From assembly GCA_012965445.1 (NCBI GenBank), contig DTSJ01000021.1:1-5933 (forward strand): a stretch of DNA of 5,933 bases, in the 5' to 3' direction. The notes beneath the pieces were generated by a model. That model made no database searches. It had not been told where the DNA came from and saw only the letters and a list, made by a program, of their open reading frames with translations. The translations under genes were made by a program, and so were the position numbers. Numbering within the stretch: position 1 is the first letter of the stretch; the number at the start of each line of letters is the position of its first letter. Source of the DNA: Candidatus Hydrogenedentota bacterium (lineage in GTDB: Bacteria; Hydrogenedentota; Hydrogenedentia; Hydrogenedentiales; GCA-2746185). Below are positions 1 to 4,571 of the stretch, piece by piece.

Positions 1-202
1 TAGTGAGTCCCATGGACAACATACCATGAGCGAAGACGCCCGGATATTTTGCGATTTCAGTTGCGTATTTTGTGTCGGTGTGGAGTGGATTGTAGTCTCC
101 GGATGCTCCAGCGTATTGAACGAGTTGGGTGCGGGTCAGATCGTCGACGACGACTTCTTCGTGGGTGTCGCCTTTGGCCAGGTTGTTTTTGTGCAACGGC
201 AT
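1..202 (-). CDS. MaoC-type (R)-hydratase / dehydratase, catalytic-type subunit (partial, C-terminus off the window)
   Basis: Reading the minus strand from the ATG at 202 gives 67 codons open to the window edge. The product starts MPLHKNNLAKGDTHEE and carries the hydratase-2 motif of the MaoC hotdog family, YAGASGDYNPLHTD (residues 30-43), followed by FAHGMLSMG near the edge. Known for the family: the Asp and His of this motif (here D36 and H41) are the catalytic pair that hydrates or dehydrates enoyl/(3R)-hydroxyacyl thioesters, either CoA or ACP linked. An SD-like GGAG lies 8 bases before the ATG. The gene begins 22 bases after the stop of the other MaoC-like gene, so the two form an operon and probably a heterodimer resembling mycobacterial HadA/HadB. 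The exact substrate (fatty acid synthesis, degradation or a side pathway) cannot be told. Full-length single-domain members are usually about 130-150 residues, so roughly half is missing. Confidence 0.88.
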   Translation of the reverse strand, partial: MPLHKNNLAKGDTHEEVVVDDLTRTQLVQYAGASGDYNPLHTDTKYATEIAKYPGVFAHGMLSMGLT

Positions 203-224
203 GGGGTTTTCTCCGGGTATGGGG

Positions 225-707
225 TTATGAGGCGGGTTTTTCGGTTTTAACGCCGACTGAGCGGGCGGTGATGACGAGTTCATCGTTTTGATCGCGGTAT
301 TCGGTGACGGATTCGCTAAAGGTGAGTTTCCCTCCGCGACGTCCTTGTTTTTCCCAGGTCTTTCCGGGGCGGGTGGTGGCTGACAGTACGTCGCCGGGCC
401 CAATGTGACGGTGATATTCGAAGTGCTGTTCTGCGTGGAGTCCGCTGCTGATATCTTTGTCGCCGGGATCTGTGATACCGGTTGCGGTCTTGCCGGAGCC
501 GAACCAGGGTTCGCCGATTTTGGGGCGGAGGAAGTAGTTCGGGTCGAACTGCGCACTTGCTTGGGCGAAAGTGGGTGGCGCGATGATATGACCGACTTCG
601 GTTGATTTCGCGTGTTCTTCGTCACTATAGATTGGGTTTGCATCGCCTACTGCGCGGGCAAACATCATAATGTGGCTCCCTTCAACGGGGAATTTTTCGG
701 CTGGCAT
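225..707 (-). CDS. MaoC-like dehydratase N-terminal-type subunit (FAS1-like dehydratase / HadA-like)
   Basis: This 160-residue hotdog protein resembles the N-terminal MaoC dehydratase family. Visible landmarks are FARAVGDANPIY (16-27), an IIAPPTFAQ segment, a central HFEYHRHIGPGDVL segment, and a C-terminal part containing TWEKQGRRGGKLTF and TARSVGV. At the place where catalytic hydratases read GDxNPLH this protein reads GDANPIY, so the catalytic His is Tyr27. That agrees with the known non-catalytic, substrate-holding role of HadA-type partners. The start at 707 is preferred over the in-frame start at 752 because AAGAGGAA lies 6 bases upstream, and because 752 falls inside the predicted -10 box of its promoter (751-779). 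It is co-transcribed with the catalytic-type MaoC gene 22 bases downstream. The likely role is one half of a heterodimeric (3R)-hydroxyacyl-thioester dehydratase in the cytoplasm; the pathway is unknown. Confidence 0.88.
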   Translation of the reverse strand: MPAEKFPVEGSHIMMFARAVGDANPIYSDEEHAKSTEVGHIIAPPTFAQASAQFDPNYFLRPKIGEPWFGSGKTATGITDPGDKDISSGLHAEQHFEYHRHIGPGDVLSATTRPGKTWEKQGRRGGKLTFSESVTEYRDQNDELVITARSVGVKTEKPAS

Positions 708-750
708 GGGCGGTTCCTCTTGGGTACAGGCTTCTCTCAATGAAACAATC

Positions 751-779
751 ATTAGAGCATCTTGGGGCGCTTATCGCAA
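751..779 (-). promoter_or_regulatory. Sigma70-type promoter for the MaoC pair
   Basis: On the minus strand TTGCGA (779-774) is separated by exactly 17 bases from TCTAAT (756-751). Transcription would begin near 744, leaving a leader of about 37 bases before the chosen ATG at 707. Both boxes are close to consensus but not perfect. Confidence 0.5.
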
Positions 780-803
780 GCTTGTTGATCGTGCATTTAA
801 ACA

Positions 804-832
804 TTGCGATTCGTGTGCGTATGGAATACTAT
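804..832 (+). promoter_or_regulatory. Sigma70-type promoter for the DUF2911 gene
   Basis: TTGCGA (804-809) and TACTAT (827-832) are separated by exactly 17 bases. Transcription would start near 839, about 27 bases before the ATG at 866. It lies back to back with the MaoC promoter, 24 bases apart, and has the same -35 hexamer. Confidence 0.55.
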
Positions 833-865
833 GGTTGGACGATTTTGAATTAACCGGAGAATATT

Positions 866-1450
866 ATGAAGATTAAGTCGTTTTTTGCCAAAGTATGTGT
901 TGCCGTCGCGGCGGCTGCGTCTGTTGTAAGTTTGTCCTCGTCTGCGCACGACGGTAAACATCCTGATGCGCCGAATCCGAGTCCGAACGGAAGCGTTTCG
1001 CAGGAGGTTGGTTACGGAAACGTGACGGTGAAATTTGGACGTCCGGGAGTTAAAGGGCGGGCGATCTGGGGCGAGTTGGTACCGTATAACGGTGGTACTC
1101 CGAGACCGTGGGTTGCCGGCGCGAACGGAAGCACGATTGTTACTTTTGCCGAAGATGTCAAGGTGAACGGGCAGGCACTTAAAGCCGGAGCGTATGGATT
1201 TTTTGTAATCCCGGAGAAAGATGAGTGGACGCTAATTTTCAGCAACAACAGCAGCCGGTTCGGCATCATGCAGTATAAGGCGGAAGAAGATGCGCTTCGC
1301 CTGACGGTCAAGCCGGAGAAATCGGACTTTCAGGAATGGCTCGATTATCGGATCGAAAAGACTGGTGAGCTGACTGCGAAGGTGAATCTGCATTGGGAAA
1401 ACGTCAAGGCGGGATTTACTATCGAGGCAATGGATCATCGGGAGCACTAA
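866..1450 (+). CDS. Secreted DUF2911 family protein
   Basis: The product is 194 residues, of unknown function. The N-terminus is a Sec signal peptide: basic MKIK, a hydrophobic A13-L23 stretch, then SSSA before H28, so cleavage after A27 is likely. The rest matches the DUF2911 pattern: VSQEVGYGNVTVKFGRPGVKG (44-64), IWGELVPY (67-74), AGANGST (84-90), TFAEDVKVNGQALKAGAYG (93-111), a FVIPEKDEWTLIF block (113-125), and a late ALRLTVKP (143-150) with EWLDYRIE (157-164). The domain fills the whole mature protein. DUF2911 proteins are exported and usually solitary, and no biochemical activity is established for them that I know of. The start is supported by CCGGAG 6 bases upstream and a good promoter. 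The predicted mature protein begins HDGKH and ends DHREH, which could hold metal; that is inference. There is no lipobox cysteine, so it is probably free in the periplasm. Confidence 0.88.
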   Translation: MKIKSFFAKVCVAVAAAASVVSLSSSAHDGKHPDAPNPSPNGSVSQEVGYGNVTVKFGRPGVKGRAIWGELVPYNGGTPRPWVAGANGSTIVTFAEDVKVNGQALKAGAYGFFVIPEKDEWTLIFSNNSSRFGIMQYKAEEDALRLTVKPEKSDFQEWLDYRIEKTGELTAKVNLHWENVKAGFTIEAMDHREH

Positions 1451-1455
1451 TCATC

Positions 1456-1487
1456 GCCGATACGGCTGACTCTTGTTTCGGAAGAGT
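1456..1487 (+). other. Two short hairpins after the DUF2911 stop
   Basis: GCCG-ATA-CGGC (1456-1466) is followed by ACTCTT-7-AAGAGT (1469-1487). An alternative outer pairing joins AGCACT (1443-1448) with AGTGCT (1485-1490). No T-run follows, so intrinsic termination is doubtful; the hairpins may be an mRNA 3' end stabiliser or chance. The rest of the gap to 1627 shows nothing clear beyond a weak promoter-like pair, CTGACT (1466-1471) and TGATAT (1490-1495), spaced 18 bases. Confidence 0.25.
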
Positions 1488-1627
1488 GCTGATATGTACC
1501 CGGAAGTGGTAGACATAAATTCGTCAATTTTACTCGTCGGTGGTGGGAGCCATTTGGGTGCGCTTGCGATCTCCGGCGAGGATTGGACGAATGCTTTAAC
1601 GTGTCTTCTAAATTTGGATCTCGGAGT

Positions 1628-2227
1628 ATGATTCGTTCTTGTTTCGCCTTTTCGCTGGTGTCTATTCTCTTGTTCGGCCATTCCGCGGCTCAGGCGCTCA
1701 CGCAGACGGAGCTTTTGGGCGACGTAAACGTTACCGTGTATGCGCCGGACTGGATCTGGCAGAAGAGCATGGTGAATGTGCTGGTGACTCTGGAGAACAC
1801 GGGCGAGGAGTCCGCTGAAATTGCTCTCAAGCTGGATTTTCCGGAGGATGACGCGGACCATTTCCAGTACGGTAATGCCGATTCCGAAAATGTGACGATT
1901 ATGATTCCTGCGGGTGAATCGGCGCGTCATGCCTTTACGAACATTGAGGCGCTGGGGGGGGTTGAACGGCAGGAGTACGATTTTTGGATTGAGGCTGCGG
2001 CTGGCGACAAGTCTCTTTCGTTCCCGTATCCTTTGACTACTATTCGTGGACCCGTGGTGAGCGGCGCGAAATGGGCGATGTTTTTTCCTGCATTTATTTG
2101 TGTGATTTGGTGTGTCGCTTTTGTTGTTGCGCTGCGGCGTTTTTCGGAGCCGGGGGCGTGGAAGGTGCCTTCTGAACTGGAACTTGGCAATGCTGCGGAG
2201 GCGGCGTGGATGGACGAGACGCCATGA
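1628..2227 (+). CDS. Signal-peptide plus single-TM membrane protein with exported Ig-like (beta-sandwich) domain
   Basis: I do not recognise a named family. From the ATG at 1628 the product is 199 residues. It has a textbook signal peptide (residues 1-23, MIRSCF then a hydrophobic stretch ending HSAAQA), an exported region (24-148), one hydrophobic helix (about 149-170, rich in F/I/V/W, followed by RRF) and a 27-residue acidic cytoplasmic tail. This is type I membrane topology. The exported part alternates short beta-like stretches (NVTVYAPD, VNVLVTLENTGEESAEIALKLDF, NVTIMIPAGESARHAF, YDFWIEAA) in the style of bacterial Ig-like or CARDB-type adhesion/scaffold domains. An in-frame TTG at 1583 would add 15 residues, but it leaves GAGGA touching the codon and moves the signal peptide inwards, so 1628 is preferred. 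The stop overlaps the ATG of the Nramp-like gene (ATGA at 2224-2227), implying coupled translation and possibly a complex. A run of eight G (1954-1961) lies inside the gene. Confidence 0.78.
   Translation: MIRSCFAFSLVSILLFGHSAAQALTQTELLGDVNVTVYAPDWIWQKSMVNVLVTLENTGEESAEIALKLDFPEDDADHFQYGNADSENVTIMIPAGESARHAFTNIEALGGVERQEYDFWIEAAAGDKSLSFPYPLTTIRGPVVSGAKWAMFFPAFICVIWCVAFVVALRRFSEPGAWKVPSELELGNAAEAAWMDETP
1954..1961 (+). repeat. G8 homopolymer inside the Ig-like gene
   Basis: Eight consecutive G follow GCT within codons for Leu-Gly-Gly-Val. Gain of one G would place TGA in frame immediately after the tract (GGG GGG GGT TGA). A run of eight T sits at 2285-2292, early in the next gene. Such tracts can slip during replication and are also prone to sequencing error. 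Confidence 0.6.
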
Positions 2228-3495
2228 GTGAGATGCTGGACACAAAGCCGTGGAGCGTGAAAGCGGCTCCTCTGGGTAAACGTGTTTTTTTTGCTTTGGG
2301 CGCCGGGTCGGTGATTGCGTCATTTTATATAGGCACGGGGGACGTATCGATCGCGACTTCGATGGGCGCGCAGTATGGGTTCAGTCTTTGGTGGACGTAT
2401 CTGGTGCTGGGGATCGCGGGGTGGGCACTGGTGGATATGTCGGTGCGGTATTTCCTGCGTTTTGGCAAGTCTCCGATGTCGATTTTCAAGGATGTTCATC
2501 CGGTTTTTTCGATCTATATGTTTGTTTCGATTGTGGTTTGTTCGTTGTTTGGGTCTTATTCGCAGTGGAATGCTTGTGCGATGGTTTTTGCGGGGCTTTT
2601 TCCGGGATTGCCGATTGAGGTTGGGGGCGCTATAGCGTCGTTTACAGGTCTCGTGTTCCTCCTGACGGGGGCTTACAAGAGTGTTGAGCGAGTGTTCGTG
2701 TTCGGATTACTGATTCTGATCACCTGTTTTTTCGGATCAGCACTCATGGCCGGTATCCCCTGGGGCGAAGCCGGGCGCGGGCTGATCCCGAATTCGCCCG
2801 AGGGGGACTGGATGCCGCTATTTATGTCGAACGCGGGGAGTATGATTAACGCGTGGCTGATTCTGATTTATCCGTATACGATGATTGAGCGGGGGTGGTT
2901 TTCGTCAAAATTACAGGGGAAAGTGAATATTCATTACCGTGCGCGGCTGGATTATACGTGGGGGATTCTGGCGGCGGGGGTGGTTGCGCTGCCTCTGATG
3001 GCGGCTGCTTCAGCGATAGCGCGGCCTTTCGGAATCGTGCCTCGGAACTACATGGATTTGTCAATTTTACTGGAGCCGCTGGCGGGGCCTGCGAGTACGT
3101 GGCTGTTTCTGGGGGGCCTGTTTTTGGCGGCGTGGACTGCTGGTGTGGGGTGGTGGCTGGGGGGCTGCTATGCACTGATGGACATTTTTAATCTGGAGAT
3201 CAAGCTGGACAGTAAACCGATGAAGGTGTGTCTGATCTTATTCTGGATTCCGTCGACGCTGCTGCTTTTGCTGCGGATCAATCCGGTCTATCAGATTCTG
3301 ATTTTCTCTGCTTTCCTGGCGGTTGTGTTCCCGGTGATCGGGATTGTGCTGCTGTGGCGGGTGACGCGGAAGGACATGGGATATTTCGGGTGGAGCATCA
3401 GGTCGCCCAAGGGGGTCGCGATTGTCGTGGCGGATGTGTTTGCCGTTGGGTTGAGTATCTATATTGGGTGGGTGCGGGTCGGGGCTTTATTCTAA
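2224..3495 (+). CDS. Divergent Nramp-family transporter, non-canonical metal site
   Basis: The product is 423 residues with about 11 hydrophobic helices (roughly 22-44, 52-74, 92-112, 132-150, 155-176, 197-220, 244-266, 289-316, 334-350, 353-379, 397-417), the number and length usual for Nramp proteins. The first helix region reads IGTGDVSIATSMGAQYGFSL (36-55), which aligns without gaps to the canonical DPGN-x8-GAxYGY segment. DPGN is therefore GTGD (37-40): the metal-binding Asp is Gly37 and the Asn is Asp40. In helix 6 the canonical MPH is aligned to NAW (209-211). Known Nramps carry Mn2+/Fe2+ with protons in the inner membrane; with these changes the substrate here is uncertain. The start at 2224 (ATG, 4-base ATGA overlap with the upstream gene) is chosen over the in-frame GTG at 2206. 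It probably forms one transcript with the Ig-like membrane protein. A T8 run is at 2285-2292. No terminator follows. Confidence 0.8.
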   Translation: MSEMLDTKPWSVKAAPLGKRVFFALGAGSVIASFYIGTGDVSIATSMGAQYGFSLWWTYLVLGIAGWALVDMSVRYFLRFGKSPMSIFKDVHPVFSIYMFVSIVVCSLFGSYSQWNACAMVFAGLFPGLPIEVGGAIASFTGLVFLLTGAYKSVERVFVFGLLILITCFFGSALMAGIPWGEAGRGLIPNSPEGDWMPLFMSNAGSMINAWLILIYPYTMIERGWFSSKLQGKVNIHYRARLDYTWGILAAGVVALPLMAAASAIARPFGIVPRNYMDLSILLEPLAGPASTWLFLGGLFLAAWTAGVGWWLGGCYALMDIFNLEIKLDSKPMKVCLILFWIPSTLLLLLRINPVYQILIFSAFLAVVFPVIGIVLLWRVTRKDMGYFGWSIRSPKGVAIVVADVFAVGLSIYIGWVRVGALF

Positions 3496-3801
3496 GAACG
3501 AAGTGCGCATTCGGCAGGCGAAAAGTACCTAGACATGGAGTTTGGGAAGTTGTTGCCGAGAATAGGGGAAGATCGTGAATAGTGACTGGGCGTTGAGGGG
3601 GGTTTGGGAGACGTTGGGAGCCTCGCGGGAAGTATCCGTGGGTCTGGATCGGGTATTTGGTTGACTAGGATGAGCGTGAGTTTTTGGGGTGGATAAAGTA
3701 TGCAGAGATTTGGGTGAGGTGTTGCAGTGCTTGAGGTGGGCTGAGTATTTCGACCCTACGCCAATGTGGTTCGAGTTTCTCAAGCAACACGAGGTCATCA
3801 T
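3496..3801. other. Gene-poor G-rich stretch with broken short reading frames
   Basis: No convincing gene, RNA or terminator is seen in these 306 bases. Two short plus-strand ORFs lie in one frame. GTG 3575-3664 has AGGGGA well placed upstream and gives 29 residues starting MNSDWALRGVWETLGASREV. The second, 3689-3805, gives 38 residues ending in WAEYFDPTPMWFEFLKQHEV followed by II, and its stop overlaps the convergent membrane-protein stop. Three stops (3662, 3671, 3677) separate them. The composition resembles the genes to the left (row 3601-3660 has 27 G and 8 C). It may be a decayed gene or non-coding DNA; no family is recognised. Confidence 0.3.
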
Positions 3802-4209
3802 TTAAAGCGCGTGCACTCCGTAGTAGATGAAGAGTCCAGCGATGATGACTCCTGTCAGGCCCTTGAACCGTATGAAATTCATGACTCCAGAGGTGTCCTC
3901 GGGCATCATTGATTCAACCATGGACCGGTAGACGCCCGGAAATAGCAACAACAAAAATGTACTCATTCCGACGAACATGATTCCCACGTAGAAGAGTACA
4001 GTGGCCAGTCCGCTGTCCTGCGAATAGCCGGTCCCTATCATCGTCAATCCCAGGACCAGGATGGGCGCGCCCACCGTCCGCACTCCTCGATTTGTACTGA
4101 TAACATTCCTGAACCAAGTCAGCATTTTCGCCGGTGCTACGAGTGAGCTCACGCGACTGACTAGAAAAAGGGCACCCACTACGATGCTGACGATTCCGAC
4201 GGTGTTCAT
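3802..4209 (-). CDS. Small four-helix membrane protein, apparent internal duplication (DUF2065/YjeT-like halves)
   Basis: The product is 135 residues with four predicted membrane helices (about 4-24, 43-61, 68-90, 112-134). The two halves share one layout: helix, Pro (P26 and P91), a short polar/aromatic helix (MLTWFRNV and YRSMVESM), a basic residue then Gly (R44..G47 and R114..G117), then a helix with spaced Gly (G54/G61 and G125/G131). The single unit resembles small two-helix YjeT/DUF2065 inner-membrane proteins, so this could be a tandem fusion of two; that assignment is tentative and no function is known. The ATG at 4209 has AGGTGA (4221-4216) 6 bases upstream. That ATG also overlaps the stop of a 16-codon leader ORF (ATGA), suggesting translational coupling. 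It is transcribed divergently from the GntR/ABC operon. Confidence 0.75.
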   Translation of the reverse strand: MNTVGIVSIVVGALFLVSRVSSLVAPAKMLTWFRNVISTNRGVRTVGAPILVLGLTMIGTGYSQDSGLATVLFYVGIMFVGMSTFLLLLFPGVYRSMVESMMPEDTSGVMNFIRFKGLTGVIIAGLFIYYGVHAL

Positions 4210-4256
4210 GACTGGTCACCTGAGTAGCTGCGTTGATTTTGGACACGAGATGTCAT
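4206..4256 (-). CDS. 16-residue leader ORF overlapping the small membrane-protein gene
   Basis: ATG at 4256 is preceded by a near-perfect SD, AGGAGA (4268-4263), at the ideal 6-base spacing. It opens a short frame coding MTSRVQNQRSYSGDQS and ending in TGA at 4206-4208. Its stop overlaps the start of the membrane-protein gene as ATGA. The SD is stronger than that of the downstream gene, so ribosomes probably load here and re-initiate. It is a polar peptide with no run of a single amino acid that would mark a classic attenuator. It may be a true regulatory leader peptide or just a coupling device. Confidence 0.5.
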   Translation of the reverse strand: MTSRVQNQRSYSGDQS

Positions 4257-4285
4257 GATAATTCTCCTGGATGGCTTGGCCTAAT

Positions 4286-4308
4286 TTAACTTAGAGACAT
4301 TAAGTTAA
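4286..4308. promoter_or_regulatory. Perfect inverted repeat at the minus-strand transcription start (candidate operator)
   Basis: TTAACTTA (4286-4293) and TAAGTTAA (4301-4308) are exact inverse copies separated by 7 bases. The site lies immediately downstream of the predicted start site (about 4311), so a bound dimer would block transcription of the leader/membrane-protein unit. The cognate regulator is not identified; the repeat does not match the GntR operator. Confidence 0.5.
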
Positions 4309-4317
4309 TATACGCTA

Positions 4318-4346
4318 ACAATATCACAGACCTCTGCTTCCGTCAA
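4318..4346 (-). promoter_or_regulatory. Sigma70-type promoter for leader ORF and small membrane protein
   Basis: On the minus strand TTGACG (4346-4341) is separated by 17 bases from TATTGT (4323-4318). Transcription would begin near 4311, about 55 bases before the leader ATG. Five of six -35 bases match consensus. Confidence 0.55.
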
Positions 4347-4452
4347 GTGTTTTTTGTATGGTATCCCTTCGATGTCCGCCGATCACGGTGATGTTCAGAT
4401 CATTGTATTGTAGGTATATATAGATACTTTATAGCGATAATTATGTTTGTCG

Positions 4453-4485
4453 TATATTCGAATTTTTTAAAACTACCCGAATATA
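4453..4485. repeat. Inverted repeat with 8-base arms
   Basis: TATATTCG (4453-4460) is mirrored by CGAATATA (4478-4485) across 17 bases. It lies about 36 bases upstream of the GntR -35 box. The spacing would suit a protein-binding pair on one DNA face, but AT-richness makes chance possible. Confidence 0.3.
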
Positions 4486-4520
4486 GTGTTAATTTGTGAC
4501 CATTATGAGCAAATAGGCAC

Positions 4521-4549
4521 TTGACAGGACAAAACTAAAGTGTTATAGT
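4521..4549 (+). promoter_or_regulatory. Strong sigma70 promoter of the GntR/ABC operon
   Basis: TTGACA (4521-4526), a perfect -35 box, is followed after 17 bases by TATAGT (4544-4549). Transcription should start near 4556, leaving a leader of only about 16 bases before the GTG at 4572. Confidence 0.75.
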
Positions 4550-4562
4550 ATTAATACTTTAG
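4535..4562. promoter_or_regulatory. Palindromic operator over the -10 box and SD (likely GntR autoregulation site)
   Basis: The outer arms CTAAAGT (4535-4541) and ACTTTAG (4556-4562) pair exactly. Pairing continues inwards for 10 of 11 positions, with one G/T mismatch. A second, nested perfect palindrome AGTATTAATACT lies at 4547-4558. The site covers the -10 box and start point and touches the SD AGGAG (4561-4565). YtrA-type GntR repressors typically bind AT-rich palindromes in their own promoters, so autorepression is the natural reading. Confidence 0.6.
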
Positions 4563-4571
4563 GAGACTGAC

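Larger units (their letters stand above)
4257..4571. other. AT-rich divergent regulatory region
   Basis: These 315 bases separate the leader ORF (minus) from the GntR gene (plus). They are clearly richer in A and T than the flanking genes. They contain two outward-facing sigma70-type promoters, a 23-base inverted repeat next to the minus-strand start site, an 8-base-arm inverted repeat at 4453-4485, the GntR-type operator, and scattered copies of operator pieces. No RNA gene or further coding frame is recognised. Confidence 0.7.

Noticed and set aside
26..291. Two plus-strand frames at the left edge
   Set aside because: They are shadows of the minus-strand MaoC gene, which has the catalytic motif and an SD.
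1012..1311. 99-codon minus-strand frame
   Set aside because: It is antisense to the DUF2911 gene, whose family pattern is unmistakable.
1564..1592. TTGCGA with a 17-base spacer upstream of the Ig-like gene as a third promoter
   Set aside because: The matching -10 would be ACGAAT, too far from TATAAT to support a call.
1451..2323. 290-codon open frame on the minus strand
   Set aside because: It is antisense to the Ig-like gene. The product is rich in R, H, P and S with no domain or signal, and there is no SD. The G-rich plus strand leaves few TTA/CTA/TCA triplets, which explains the open frame.
3498..3526. Small palindromes after the Nramp-like stop as a terminator
   Set aside because: Stems such as CGAA/TTCG are only 4 bases and no T-run follows.
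3529..3801. 90-codon minus-strand frame directly after the membrane-protein stop
   Set aside because: The ATG directly follows the stop but has no SD. The product is low-complexity S/T/P/H sequence without structure, as expected from the reverse of G-rich DNA.
4382..4402. ATCAC-G-GTGAT palindrome and nearby TGAT/ATCA pair as an operator
   Set aside because: The arms are short and the site is not clearly placed relative to either promoter, so chance is likely.
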